Assembly (NCBI GenBank): GCA_965205525.1
Contig: OZ242171.1
Coordinates: 1,674,001-1,738,000, forward strand
Direction: 5' to 3'
Origin: G965205525 sp965205525
Lineage (GTDB): Bacteria; Pseudomonadota; Gammaproteobacteria; JABABF01
DNA: 64,000 nt
The position numbers and the translations under genes are program-made. Below, in pieces: positions 1 to 9,120 of this stretch (the stretch's first letter is position 1; every line of letters begins with the position of its first letter). The notes beneath the pieces are model-generated. The model made no database searches. It saw nothing but the letters and a program-made list of their open reading frames with translations, and was not told where the DNA came from.

Positions 1-1
1 A

Positions 2-586
2 AAGGAGACCGATGAATTAATGCGTTTGGCAGCCCTGTGCCAGCAGTTGGAGAAAGCACAGGAAAACCAAGGCAATATCGCAAAAGAGCTGGAAACTGCC
101 TGGGGCGAAGGCCCCCCTCTTCGGGACAGCTTGGCACGGCGTATGGAGCAGCGGCGACAGTCTGCCCTCGCCCGGGGCAAAGACATGGAGAGCGGACGTG
201 ACCTCGCCCCCCAGCGCCGTCTGCTCTGTATCCAGCTAGAGATTCTGGCAGGGCTGGCTTCCCCCGCAGAGGATGGCAAGACTAGGATGCAATATCAAAT
301 GGAGCGGCTGCGGCAGGGCCTTGGTCAGGATCAACTCAGCCGGGAAGAAAAGCTGGAGCAGCTGCAAGCGCTCAGCCGAGATTGGCTGTGCGGACCAGTG
401 GCCGACTGCAAGACAGAGCAGGCACTGGCAGGGCGCTTTGAAACGGCTTATGCCGAGGCCCGCAAGCAGATTGAAGAGCCACCCCGGGCGCAGGCCAAGC
501 AACAAAAAGACAGGAAGCCCAGACCGAGAAATAATGCAAAACGGCGTCCGGACAGCAGAAAAAGAAAGCAGCAGGAAAAGCGCTAA
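2..586 (+). CDS. DUF349 domain protein, C-terminal part (5' end outside window)
   Basis: The reading frame is open to the left window edge, so only the C-terminal ~195 residues are present. The Met at position 20 is internal, not a supported start. A typical DUF349 C-terminal segment is visible (LCIQLEILAGLASPAED, then RMQYQMERLRQGLG). The protein ends in a very basic, disordered-looking Lys/Arg/Gln tail. DUF349 proteins are predicted cytoplasmic helical repeat proteins of unsettled function. The next gene converges on it, with 43 bases between them. Family call is confident; function is unknown. Confidence 0.75.
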   Translation, partial: KETDELMRLAALCQQLEKAQENQGNIAKELETAWGEGPPLRDSLARRMEQRRQSALARGKDMESGRDLAPQRRLLCIQLEILAGLASPAEDGKTRMQYQMERLRQGLGQDQLSREEKLEQLQALSRDWLCGPVADCKTEQALAGRFETAYAEARKQIEEPPRAQAKQQKDRKPRPRNNAKRRPDSRKRKQQEKR

Positions 587-629
587 CTTTCAATGCAATG
601 CCTCATGGTCACAACTAAGCTCGCACAGT

Positions 630-1421
630 TCAGGCTGGCACCTGCCCCATCGCAGCGATATGCTGGGGGGACATCAGGATGAAGTCCTTCTCTCGGGATT
701 GAGCAATTGCCCGCCGGGCCAAATCGCCGTCTATCAAGTTCTGTTTCTCCAGTTCGGGGATTGCCCATTCAAAGCCGAGGATGAGAAATTCCAAGCTGGG
801 CTGTCCTCCCCTCATACACCAGAAATGGCCATCGCAGTGAATATTCTCCAAGCTTGCCTGTCGCATGGCAGGGAGGATGCCAGAGCTGAAATTCCGCTGA
901 TGATCCTGAATGCCGCTTTCCACCAGCGCGCGCATCGCCCGCATGAACTCACCGAAAGGCTCCGGCATAGGCTGCTGGTCAAATAGAACCCAGTTGCTTC
1001 CCTCAATCATGACCCAGCCCCCTGGCCGGGTGGCCGCCGCCATTGCTGCCAAGCCCTTTTTCGGCTCGGGCAGGTGCTCAAGCACGGCGCGCCCATGAGC
1101 TAGGTCAAAATATTTTTGCGGGAGCGTATCGCCGATGATATCGTGCTGCTTTACTTGCAGATGAGAAGGCGGGGCTGACAAGAAGACATCCTTCAGGCGC
1201 AGGTCAATATCGGTGGCAAGAACTTCCCCTTGGGGGCCGACGCGCTCCGCCAAGTGAGCGGCGATGGAACCGCCGCCCATCCCCACCTCCAGGCATTTCC
1301 AGCCGGCACCGACACCCGCCCGGTCAAACAGCCGAATGCTCCCCGGATCTGCAACCGTCGCCAAGTGCCTGTGACGGAGCTGCTCTGCTTCTATGGCATC
1401 ATTCGGAACGGTATAGGTCAT
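630..1421 (-). CDS. Class I SAM-dependent methyltransferase
   Basis: A 263-residue Rossmann-type methyltransferase. Motif I (LEVGMGGGS, residues 44-52) binds SAM, an acidic residue follows strand 2 (ATDID, about 69-73), and the motif IV region is FDLAHGRAVLEHL (about 105-117). The start lies 3 bases after the stop of the Rieske oxygenase gene, so the two are almost certainly co-transcribed and translationally linked. The substrate cannot be read from the sequence. Its pairing with a KshA-like oxygenase suggests a small hydrophobic molecule, which is inference. Confidence 0.8.
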   Translation of the reverse strand: MTYTVPNDAIEAEQLRHRHLATVADPGSIRLFDRAGVGAGWKCLEVGMGGGSIAAHLAERVGPQGEVLATDIDLRLKDVFLSAPPSHLQVKQHDIIGDTLPQKYFDLAHGRAVLEHLPEPKKGLAAMAAATRPGGWVMIEGSNWVLFDQQPMPEPFGEFMRAMRALVESGIQDHQRNFSSGILPAMRQASLENIHCDGHFWCMRGGQPSLEFLILGFEWAIPELEKQNLIDGDLARRAIAQSREKDFILMSPQHIAAMGQVPA

Positions 1422-1424
1422 CGT

Positions 1425-2375
1425 TCAGGCCACATAAAACTGGGAGGCCCAGCGGCGAAATTTGGCGATCGGGCCGTCATCCTTCACCAAAGGCGGCTTG
1501 TCTATGTAACGCTTGTTCTCAAAAATCTGGATGTCCTGCTCCATCTGCATGGTCAGGTCGGCTATGAAACCCTCCCCCACCGAGGCTTTTGTATCCCTGT
1601 GTACCGAGTAGGCCTTGTGGTTGCGAATGCGCTCCAAGTCAATCGGAGTACACCAGTCAATCATCAAAAGACGGGCAAAATCGCCGATCTGAAAGCGGGC
1701 GATGGAAAAGCCCGGTCCGTGGGTTTCCGTCTGAATGATACCCTTCACATCTCCCTTCGGCGTGTAATAGGTCACCCCCAGCTGCACCCGGTTGACGGGA
1801 CCCTCGGTGCTGTAGTCAAGCACTTCCGGCAGCACCGGCGTATTGTGCACATAACGCAGGTGCACATAGTCGGCCCCATTTTCAGCGGTATCCTGCCAAG
1901 TAGTGCGGATTTCCCAGTCGCGCTTTATATAAGGCTGGTAGCCTTTATCCGTATGCTCCTCTAGTGTCGGGATCTCCCAGGAAGGCTCGGCATCCTCGGG
2001 GTGGTACCAAGCCATCAGCAGGCCATTCCGCTCCACGCTCGGGTAGGTCTTGACCCGCACTTTCTGCGCCCTATCGCTATAGGGAACTCTGGCATTGCTG
2101 CCGTCGGTATTCCACTCCCAGCCGTGAAAGGGGCAGACCAGGCGACAGCCCTCAACCCGGCCGCCGTGCCCCAAATGCGCACCTAAATGAGGGCAGAAAG
2201 CATCCATGACATGCCCCTGCCCCTCTTTATCGCGCCAGGCAATCAGCTCTCGGCCGAAATAGCGCAGGGGCTTGATCTCACCCTCGGCCAGTTCATCCGA
2301 ATAAACCACGCCAAACCAGCCGAAGGGCAATGTCCTGTACCAAGGATAGCGCTCCCTCATACTCATCTCAATCAT
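1425..2375 (-). CDS. Rieske non-heme iron oxygenase, KshA-like
   Basis: Oxygenase component of a Rieske two-component system. The [2Fe-2S] ligands are CPH (C61, H63) and CPFH (C81, H84). The mononuclear iron motif D-x2-H-x4-H is D169, H172, H177 (ENGADYVHLRYVH). The N-terminal PWYRTLPFGWFGVVYSDEL stretch and overall pattern resemble 3-ketosteroid 9-alpha-hydroxylase oxygenases, so a steroid or other polycyclic substrate is plausible. No reductase gene is visible nearby. ATG at 2375 is chosen; ATGs at 2366 and 2360 and an upstream TTG at 2396 are also in frame, and the start region carries a 12-base repeat and an A8 tract. Family certain, substrate inferred. Confidence 0.85.
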   Translation of the reverse strand: MIEMSMRERYPWYRTLPFGWFGVVYSDELAEGEIKPLRYFGRELIAWRDKEGQGHVMDAFCPHLGAHLGHGGRVEGCRLVCPFHGWEWNTDGSNARVPYSDRAQKVRVKTYPSVERNGLLMAWYHPEDAEPSWEIPTLEEHTDKGYQPYIKRDWEIRTTWQDTAENGADYVHLRYVHNTPVLPEVLDYSTEGPVNRVQLGVTYYTPKGDVKGIIQTETHGPGFSIARFQIGDFARLLMIDWCTPIDLERIRNHKAYSVHRDTKASVGEGFIADLTMQMEQDIQIFENKRYIDKPPLVKDDGPIAKFRRWASQFYVA

Positions 2376-2400
2376 GATTTTTTTTGCCCATCTCAATCAT
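2364..2400 (-). repeat. 12-bp direct repeat around an A8 tract at the Rieske gene start
   Basis: On the minus strand ATGATTGAGATG occurs twice (2400-2389 and 2375-2364), 25 bases apart, with eight A residues between (T8 at 2378-2385 on the plus strand). The ATG at 2400 opens a frame that stops after ten codons. With seven A residues instead of eight it would run in frame into the oxygenase. This is directly visible; any regulatory meaning is inference. Confidence 0.8.
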
Positions 2401-2553
2401 CTCTCATAGACGATATTGCCACAGTAGAACATAGCAGGCAACCCAAAAATAAGTGCTCGGGGCATTACCCGATACGCATCGCAGCAGTGCTTTCAGGACC
2501 ATCTCTAGGTCAGTGGAAAGATGCCCACCTAGCAAAAGATGTGGGAAAAGCTT

Positions 2554-3723
2554 TCAGAGAGCCGCTGCACCATGCAGCATACGCACCCGATTGCGGAGCG
2601 GATTTGCGTACATGTCCAGAACATAGGAACGATAGGCTTCCGGCATGGCGCGGATACGCGCCAGGAAAAATGCCTCTTCCTCGCGGAGGGCATCCGCCTG
2701 AAAGGGGTGGCCTTCAGGGCCGCATGGCTCTGCTGGAAAATCTTCCTGCAGGGCCCGACAGGCGAAGAAATTGGTCGGGTACAGCAGGTAGGAAGACAGA
2801 ATATATCTATCAATGGCAGCGACCACTTCCTCGGGAGTCTTGAAATCCCCCGGTAGCGGCGAGCTGAAAGCCACATGCACCCGTCCCTTGCGACCAGCTA
2901 TGCCCGCCATCATGCTGTCCATGTCCTCCCCCGGCTCCTTGTGATATGCCCCCTCCTTTTCTTGAAAATACAGCTCCCGAGCCTTGCGCTCATCACAGGG
3001 ATCATACTCGTAGGATACCGACACCGGCACTACACCAAGCACCTGCAGGCAATCGCCGAGGCTCTCCTCCGGGGATTTGCTGAGGCACAGCATTTTGATC
3101 AGACCTGGATGGGTGAAATCATTGCCATCCTTGGCCCTCCCGTTGCGCTGTGCAATCCATAGGGGGACCTGATCCTGCTCCAGGCTGTGGCGAATGTAGT
3201 TTGAAAGCAGGCGCCGCCCCTCACTGGCATCCCGAGCGTTGGCGTAGTGCCTGCGCACGACAAAACTCTTGTTCAGCCGCATCAGCTTGTCGGCATAGGG
3301 TTTTCCAAACAAATTCTCGCCGACCGCAATGCGGGTGGTCTCCCGCCCATCTATATGCAGCGCATAGTTGACGAGCATGGGGTCTACGACGATGTCCCGG
3401 TGATTGCCGATAAACAGAAATGGCCGGTCCCGGGGCAGGTGCTCCAAGCCGGAGCAGCTGAAGCCGTCAGTAGTGCTCTCTACCAGGCGTTTCACATAGC
3501 GTCTCATCAGCCGCTGCACCTGCACCACAGTAGAGATGCCCGTGAGCTCACGGCCCAGCCGCCACCGTGCCACCGGGGTAAGGGCGGCGGCCAGAAAGCG
3601 CAGTCGTTTGGGCAGACGCAAGAGAACCGCCCCGCGCAAGAACTCCCGGTCCCGCAGCAGGGATTGAATTACCGGCCCAACTTCTTCGTCCCGGTAGGGA
3701 CGGATGTCATCAAAGCCAGGCAT
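2554..3723 (-). CDS. 1-acylglycerol-3-phosphate acyltransferase-like (PlsC superfamily)
   Basis: A 389-residue acyltransferase-like protein. The active-site block is FIGNHRDIVVDP (residues 104-115). His-to-Asp spacing is five residues rather than the four of classic PlsC, a variant I associate with a divergent acyltransferase subfamily. The later IAQRNGRAKDGND stretch fits the substrate-binding block that usually reads EGTRS. There is no clear membrane helix. It would acylate a lipid or related acceptor; the true acceptor is unknown. It is on the same strand as the Rieske-methyltransferase pair but separated by about 180 bases. Confidence 0.75.
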   Translation of the reverse strand: MPGFDDIRPYRDEEVGPVIQSLLRDREFLRGAVLLRLPKRLRFLAAALTPVARWRLGRELTGISTVVQVQRLMRRYVKRLVESTTDGFSCSGLEHLPRDRPFLFIGNHRDIVVDPMLVNYALHIDGRETTRIAVGENLFGKPYADKLMRLNKSFVVRRHYANARDASEGRRLLSNYIRHSLEQDQVPLWIAQRNGRAKDGNDFTHPGLIKMLCLSKSPEESLGDCLQVLGVVPVSVSYEYDPCDERKARELYFQEKEGAYHKEPGEDMDSMMAGIAGRKGRVHVAFSSPLPGDFKTPEEVVAAIDRYILSSYLLYPTNFFACRALQEDFPAEPCGPEGHPFQADALREEEAFFLARIRAMPEAYRSYVLDMYANPLRNRVRMLHGAAAL

Positions 3724-3932
3724 AACTAATATTCCCTAGAATGTTTTAAAGTACCTGTCGGCAGATTAAGCTCTTTTAACTACTAACAGGGTTGGCAAAA
3801 AATACCGGCCGTCTCAACCACACAGAGATGGAAGGAATAGAACCCGGACGAGATAGAGAAATCAGCACACCTTATGCAAACTCCCACATCGCAAGTGACG
3901 CAATTATTTTTGGCAGGCTCGGTGCAGCGGTC

Positions 3933-5039
3933 TCAGCCGCCAATTTCAATAACCGTGCGTATGCCGCGCCCTGCGGTCAGGTCATCAAAGGCGCCATTGA
4001 TGTCCTCCAGTTTTCGCCGATTGGTAATCATGCCCTCAAGATCTAGACGCCCAGCCTGCCACAGGCGCACTAAGCGCGGAATTTCGTAGGGGGAATTGCA
4101 CCCTCCCAAGAGGCAGCCCATCAACTTCTTCTGAGTGGTCACGAACAGAGCAGCCAAGTCAATGGTAATTTTCGCATCCATCGGCGGCGCACCCACGCAC
4201 ACCACTGTGCCACCGCTGCGGACCGAGGACAGCCCCACCTCGGCAAGGCCGCCGACACCGGCGGTTTCAAAGGCGTAATCCATGCGAATGCCATCCGTCA
4301 GGTGGAAACAGACATCGGCCACATCTTCAGTGGTGGGGTCCAAGGCATGGGTAGCACCGAAGCCAAGAGCTTTCTCCCGGCGCTCGGCCAGCGGGTCAGA
4401 GGCGACAATTATGGATGCGCCCGCCGCCACCGCCCCCTGCACCGCGGACTGGCCGATGCCGCCGAGCCCCATCACCAGCACTGTGGCACCTTCCTCTACC
4501 TTTGCGGTATTGAACACCGCGCCGACACCGGTCTGCAAGGCGCAGCCGATGACACAGACCACATCCAAAGGCACGTCCTCTGGCACTTTCACAGCACCGT
4601 GGGCGGTAGTGATCACGTATTCGGCAAAGGCGCCGACACCGACACCGCGCAGGATTCGCTGCCCGCCCCGGGACAGGCCGGTTTCGCCGTCCATCAGCGC
4701 ATTGGTCATAATGCTGGAGGAATCGAAGCACAGACTGTGCTCATCCCGCTGGCAGAAATAGCAGTGTCCGCAGGGGGGCGCAGGGGTCAGCACTACAGGA
4801 TCGCCGGGCTGCAAGTGCGTGATGCCGGCTCCTACTGCATCCACCACCCCAGCGGCCTCGTGGCCCAGGATGATGGGCTCATCCGTAGGGAAAACACCAT
4901 TGACAATGCTGAGGTCGGAATGGCACACCCCTGAGTAGCGGACCCGAACTCGGACCTCGCCGGGACGCGGGTCAATGATCTGCACATCATCAAATATTTT
5001 GAGCGGCTCTCCTGATTTTTCTAAAATGGCGGCACGCAT
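3933..5039 (-). CDS. Zinc-dependent alcohol dehydrogenase (MDR superfamily)
   Basis: A 368-residue medium-chain dehydrogenase. Catalytic zinc ligands are visible at C39 (GVCHSD) and H60-E61 (GHEAAG), and the structural zinc lobe carries four Cys (C90, C93, C96, C104). The nucleotide-binding loop is VMGLGGIGQSAVQG. It should oxidise an alcohol or reduce an aldehyde or ketone using NAD(P). The frame stays open far upstream, but ATG at 5039 gives the normal family N-terminus (MRAAILEKSG), so the longer frame is rejected. It is divergent from the SnoaL-like gene and fits a catabolic role. Confidence 0.85.
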   Translation of the reverse strand: MRAAILEKSGEPLKIFDDVQIIDPRPGEVRVRVRYSGVCHSDLSIVNGVFPTDEPIILGHEAAGVVDAVGAGITHLQPGDPVVLTPAPPCGHCYFCQRDEHSLCFDSSSIMTNALMDGETGLSRGGQRILRGVGVGAFAEYVITTAHGAVKVPEDVPLDVVCVIGCALQTGVGAVFNTAKVEEGATVLVMGLGGIGQSAVQGAVAAGASIIVASDPLAERREKALGFGATHALDPTTEDVADVCFHLTDGIRMDYAFETAGVGGLAEVGLSSVRSGGTVVCVGAPPMDAKITIDLAALFVTTQKKLMGCLLGGCNSPYEIPRLVRLWQAGRLDLEGMITNRRKLEDINGAFDDLTAGRGIRTVIEIGG

Positions 5040-5189
5040 GAGATTTCCCCTTAGGTGTGGACGAACTATCCCATTCTTATACAGGGGGGCAAGAAAATAC
5101 GCAAGAGGGCGGCGGCAAGGCCATGCTCTGCCGCTTATGGCAGAATGGCCACAAGCCCCGACGCCCACGCAACAGGAGACGACGAATCC

Positions 5190-5606
5190 ATGTCGGAAGA
5201 ACTCTTTCACATAGAAGCTATCAAGCAGCTTAAGGCCCGCTACTGTCGCTGCCTGGATGAGAAACGCTGGGAGGATCTGCGGCAAGTTTTCAGCAATGAT
5301 TTCAAGGGGATCTATGAAGGGCCGCACCCCACTGTGCACTACGAGAGCACCGATGAAATGGTAACTGCACTGCGGGAAATTCTGCAGGACGCTGTCACGG
5401 TGCACCACTGCCATATGCCGGAGATCACCCTGACTGGTGACGGCAGTGCAGAAGGCATATGGGCGATGATGGACTTTGTGCAGAGGGAGCAATCCACCTT
5501 CCGGGGATACGGCCATTACCGCGAGAAATACCAGCAGACCGAGCAGGGAGAATGGCGCATTCGGCGTATTCATCTCACGCGCCTGCATATTCAGCACCTG
5601 TCCTGA
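5190..5606 (+). CDS. SnoaL-like (NTF2 fold) protein
   Basis: A 138-residue protein of the SnoaL-like/nuclear transport factor 2 superfamily. The N-terminal helix pattern IEAIKQLKARYCRCLDEKRW is typical, followed by a VTVHHCHMPEI strand and a C-terminal WRIRRIHLTRLHI strand. Members include polyketide cyclases, steroid isomerases and hydratases, and many of unknown role. ATG at 5190 is preceded by AGGAGA; an upstream in-frame extension does not resemble the family. It is divergent from the alcohol dehydrogenase. The fold is supported, the reaction is not known. Confidence 0.75.
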   Translation: MSEELFHIEAIKQLKARYCRCLDEKRWEDLRQVFSNDFKGIYEGPHPTVHYESTDEMVTALREILQDAVTVHHCHMPEITLTGDGSAEGIWAMMDFVQREQSTFRGYGHYREKYQQTEQGEWRIRRIHLTRLHIQHLS

Positions 5607-5652
5607 GACACTCCACCGGCAGCAGTCTGACCCGGCGCGACATCCCCTGCCC

Positions 5653-5673
5653 GGCAAAGCTCGGGCTTTAGCC
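5653..5673 (+). terminator. Possible hairpin after the SnoaL-like gene
   Basis: GGC-AAAGC-TCGG-GCTTT-A-GCC can fold with one bulged A. It lies about 45 bases after the stop and has no long T run, so termination by it alone is doubtful. Confidence 0.25.
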
Positions 5674-5826
5674 TATTGAACACAGCCAGAAAAGACAGAC
5701 CCTGCCAGCCCCCGCCGAGTGAGCCTGTACCCGTAAAAGATGCCCGCGGGAGAGCATAGGCGGCAGGCTTGAATCTTAGCTTGGCCTCGTGTGTAATGGA
5801 CGAACTGCCAGCAACCGAGAAAAAAT

Positions 5827-6927
5827 ATGAACAGCGATACTTCCGACAGCGGATTAGAGAACGGTGTGCTATGGGATGAGTTCTGCGATGAGCTCAAACG
5901 CATCGGTCGCCATGTGCTGCGAACGGAAGCGCCAAGGGATGATTTCAATCGCGCCGAAGGCCTGCGCTATATGAGCCGCGTGCTGCGTTCCTCCCTAGAC
6001 ACCTTCGTGGAATATGCGGACCCCGCCTTTCCGGTTATCTACCGGCCCTGCGATGAAATCATCAAATACGGCGGCGATAATCCCGACAACTACTACCAGA
6101 AATGCATCTTGGACGGCCACCGCGAATACCGCATTACCGGTCAGCGCGGCACCGTGCAATACCTCAGCTTTCTCACCCAAGGCAGCAACTACGGACAGGA
6201 CCGCACGATGAAGTCCACTGGCTTCTTAGACAGCACCGAACTGAAAACAGATGCACAGGGCAACTTCGAAATCCTAGTGAGCAGTGAAAAAAAGGAGGGC
6301 AACTGGCTACCCATGACGCCGGAGACTCAGGCCCTGCTCATCCGGCAGACCTTTGCCTTGCGGGAAAAGGAGGAAATCGCGGAGATCCACATAGAATGCC
6401 TAGATGCTGGACCGGTACCAGCCCCCTTAGAGTCAGCGACCTTTGCCACCGGGCTGCGCGCCGCCACTAAGTTCCTGGATGCAACCACCGGCCTGTTCTG
6501 CGACTGGGCAGAGCGCTACCAGTCTCACCCCAACCAGTTGCCACCGGAGGACCAGGAGATGTGCCAGCGGGTCGGAGGAGATCCCAACATCCATTACTAC
6601 AACTCCTTCTGGAAACTGGCACCGGATGAGGCCTTAGTGGTGGAGGTAGAGCGCATACCAGAATGCGAAAATTGGAATTTCCAGCTGTGCAATTACTGGA
6701 TGGAATCTTTGGACTACCGCTATCACTGCATTCATGTCAACAAGTTCACCGCCGAATATGAGAAGGACGGCAGCGTGCGCATCGTAGCTGCCCGTGAAAA
6801 TCCCGGGCACCCAAACTGGCTCAGCACCGCCGGGCACGAATGCGGCACGATGCTGTTTCGCTGGATCGGCGCTAAGGAGCATGTTCATCCTACGACCCGA
6901 GTGGTGAAGCTCAATGAGCTCCGCTGA
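5827..6927 (+). CDS. DUF1214 domain-containing protein
   Basis: A 366-residue protein. The C-terminal third carries the DUF1214 pattern: Asn-Trp-Asn-Phe-Gln-Leu-Cys-Asn-Tyr-Trp (ENWNFQLCNYWMESLDYR), a DGSVRIVAAREN strand, then HPNWLSTAGHECGTMLFRW near the end. No signal peptide or membrane helix is visible. The function of the family is not established; members often sit in catabolic clusters. The next gene starts 14 bases before this one ends, so the two are translationally coupled. Confidence 0.8.
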   Translation: MNSDTSDSGLENGVLWDEFCDELKRIGRHVLRTEAPRDDFNRAEGLRYMSRVLRSSLDTFVEYADPAFPVIYRPCDEIIKYGGDNPDNYYQKCILDGHREYRITGQRGTVQYLSFLTQGSNYGQDRTMKSTGFLDSTELKTDAQGNFEILVSSEKKEGNWLPMTPETQALLIRQTFALREKEEIAEIHIECLDAGPVPAPLESATFATGLRAATKFLDATTGLFCDWAERYQSHPNQLPPEDQEMCQRVGGDPNIHYYNSFWKLAPDEALVVEVERIPECENWNFQLCNYWMESLDYRYHCIHVNKFTAEYEKDGSVRIVAARENPGHPNWLSTAGHECGTMLFRWIGAKEHVHPTTRVVKLNELR

Positions 6928-8095
6928 AACAGAGGTTTCCCTAGCCACCGACTCCCTCCTTGAGGAGGCATCGGTCCGCACTGGTCTAGAGGATTTTGGG
7001 GACAAGGATTTTCGGGAGCCGATGCGCCTTCTGCTGCAATCCCTAGATCAGGAAGCAAATCTGCATGCGGTAGGACGCGGGTTGATGCGCGAACGCATTG
7101 TCGGTCTCTTGGTCAACCGCCTGCGTACCGAGGACTATTTTCACCGCCACCCGGAAATAGAAGAGGAAGAAATTCGGGCACCGCTCTTCATCGCCGCACT
7201 GCCACGCACCGGCACTACGATGCTGCACCGATTCATCGCCAGTGACCCGCGCATGTACGCGGTACTCTGGTATGAATGCCGACAGCCGGCACCGTTGCCC
7301 GACAGCGAGCAGACGAAGAAGAAGGACCCGCGAATCGTGCAGGCGGAGAAGGAAGTGCGCCTGATGCTGGAGACCTACCCGGGGCTGGATGCTATTCACC
7401 CAATGGACCCGGTGGGCCCGGATGAAGACATTATGCTGAAAGAACATGCTTTCTGCAGCGGCATGCCGGAGTCAATGGCCGATGTGCCCACCTACAACGA
7501 CTGGGAACTGCACGCGGATCACACGCCTGCCTATCAGTATCTGAAACGTCTTCTCTGCTTTCTGCAATGGCAGAAAAAGCAGACGGGACAGCAACGGGAG
7601 CGCTGGGTGCTGAAAGCCCCAGAGCACTTGGGCCACGTGGATACGATCCTGAAGGTATTTCCGGATGCGGTCATCCTGCAGAGTCACCGGGATCCGCTCC
7701 AGACCATTCCCTCCATCTCCAGCATGATCTATTCCGCCTGGTGCGCTTACACAGAACATCCGGACAAGCACCGGGTTGGTGCCGTTTGGAGCGGGCGCTT
7801 CAGAGACTTTCTGCACCGATCCATGGAGCTGCGCAAAAGCCTGCCTGCCGAGAGCTTCCTAGATCTTCACTATCGGGAAACACTGCAAGACCCTTTTCAG
7901 GCTGTACAGCGGGTTTATACGCATATTGGGATGGACCTCACCGAGGATGCCCGGCAGAAGATGACCGAATGGCGAGAGGCGAACCAGCGTGAAGCGCGCG
8001 AGACGCACCACTACACCTTGGAGGAATATGGCTTCAGCGAAGAGGGAATTAAAAGCAGCTTCTCCGCCTACCGGGAACAGTATCTGCTGGACTAG
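6914..8095 (+). CDS. Sulfotransferase family protein
   Basis: A 393-residue PAPS-dependent sulfotransferase-like protein. The 5'-phosphosulfate-binding loop is LPRTGTT (residues 96-102) after a beta strand (LFIAA), and the 3'-phosphate region is in the DAVILQSHRDPLQTIPS block, where SHRDP carries the Arg. It would transfer sulfate to a hydroxyl group of an unknown acceptor. It overlaps the DUF1214 gene by 14 bases and converges with the phosphatase gene with a 4-base overlap. Pairing with DUF1214 suggests a shared substrate, which is inference. Confidence 0.8.
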   Translation: MSSAETEVSLATDSLLEEASVRTGLEDFGDKDFREPMRLLLQSLDQEANLHAVGRGLMRERIVGLLVNRLRTEDYFHRHPEIEEEEIRAPLFIAALPRTGTTMLHRFIASDPRMYAVLWYECRQPAPLPDSEQTKKKDPRIVQAEKEVRLMLETYPGLDAIHPMDPVGPDEDIMLKEHAFCSGMPESMADVPTYNDWELHADHTPAYQYLKRLLCFLQWQKKQTGQQRERWVLKAPEHLGHVDTILKVFPDAVILQSHRDPLQTIPSISSMIYSAWCAYTEHPDKHRVGAVWSGRFRDFLHRSMELRKSLPAESFLDLHYRETLQDPFQAVQRVYTHIGMDLTEDARQKMTEWREANQREARETHHYTLEEYGFSEEGIKSSFSAYREQYLLD

Positions 8096-9120
8096 ACAGC
8101 ATCTAGCTCTACGAAACGGTGCTGCAGCTCTGCCCGTATCTCCGCATTCACTCCCAGCACTTCTTCAAGGTATACCTCCACAGAGGGATAGTGCTCGTCT
8201 ATGCTCGCAAAGGCACTCTGCAGGTATTCGGGACGCGTCTCCAGCATGGGACGCAGGACTTCAGGGTTGGTAACCGAGGCAAAGGCATCGCCGTACAGCT
8301 TTGTCATTCGCTCAAGGGCACTGGAGATGGGCGTGTACTTGCCTGAGAGCATGTAGTCCTCCATCAGAGTCTCTCGGGGCACCCCGAGGGCAGCGAGAAT
8401 CATCGCGACCGCAAAGCCCGTTCGATCTTTGCCCGCTGTGCAGTTCACCAGCACGCCCCCCTTGGCATCCAGTATGCGCCGGAATATTTCGGAGTACTGT
8501 GCCACGTGTCCAAATGGGAACTCCCGGTTGATCTCGCAGAGAAAATTTGCCATGGCATCCGGGTCCTGGCGCTCTTCTGGCGAGCGGGTTTTCAGACTGC
8601 GAAAAAAGCTCTGAGCACTGCCCGGCATAATGGCCAGGGAGAACACCTGCGGTGCCCCGGCAGCAGGCAGGGATGGTGGCTGTCGCTGCTGCTCCTCGGT
8701 ATGACGGAGATCACACACCACATCTATATTCAGCATGCCGAAGTGCCGTGTATCTTCTGCACTCAGGTTGGCCAGATGGCCGGAGCGAAACAGCTGTCCC
8801 CAACGCACACGGCGGCCGGACCCGGTCCGGTATCCTCCGAAATCACGGAAGTTGGGCGAGTGATCCAGCGGTATGCGCCGGGAGGCGACGATGCGATGCT
8901 CGTCGTCCATTTCCAAGCAGAAATAGCTGCCCCGCTCGCCATCGGGGAAACGCAGTGGCAGGGGATTCTCCTGCCCTCGGGCCAAGGGGCTGCTATAGTC
9001 AATGCGCTCTGGGTGACTGCCGCCAAATACTGTCACCGGCCGTGCCGGTGGCTCCTGCCAGTGCAGATGCCAGCTGCCATCCTCTTTATGCTCTAACTCA
9101 GCCGGGTCCGGAATATTCAT
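8092..9120 (-). CDS. Tyrosine-protein phosphatase family protein
   Basis: A 342-residue protein of the bacterial tyrosine/serine phosphatase family (Y_phosphatase3 type). The catalytic P-loop is CTAGKDRTG (C227 nucleophile, R233). The family start block NFRDFGGYRT is at about 90-99, and DVVCDLRHTEE supplies the usual DLR motif. No secretion signal is visible. Relatives dephosphorylate phosphotyrosine or phosphoinositides. Its 3' end overlaps the sulfotransferase gene by 4 bases on the opposite strand. Confidence 0.85.
   Translation of the reverse strand: MNIPDPAELEHKEDGSWHLHWQEPPARPVTVFGGSHPERIDYSSPLARGQENPLPLRFPDGERGSYFCLEMDDEHRIVASRRIPLDHSPNFRDFGGYRTGSGRRVRWGQLFRSGHLANLSAEDTRHFGMLNIDVVCDLRHTEEQQRQPPSLPAAGAPQVFSLAIMPGSAQSFFRSLKTRSPEERQDPDAMANFLCEINREFPFGHVAQYSEIFRRILDAKGGVLVNCTAGKDRTGFAVAMILAALGVPRETLMEDYMLSGKYTPISSALERMTKLYGDAFASVTNPEVLRPMLETRPEYLQSAFASIDEHYPSVEVYLEEVLGVNAEIRAELQHRFVELDAV

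Noticed and set aside
1230..1964. Open frame of 244 codons on the plus strand
   Set aside because: It lies antisense to the methyltransferase and Rieske genes, both clear by motif; no domain is visible.
5040..5657. Upstream extension of the alcohol dehydrogenase frame (about 200 codons)
   Set aside because: It runs antisense through the SnoaL-like gene, and the dehydrogenase family start is at 5039.
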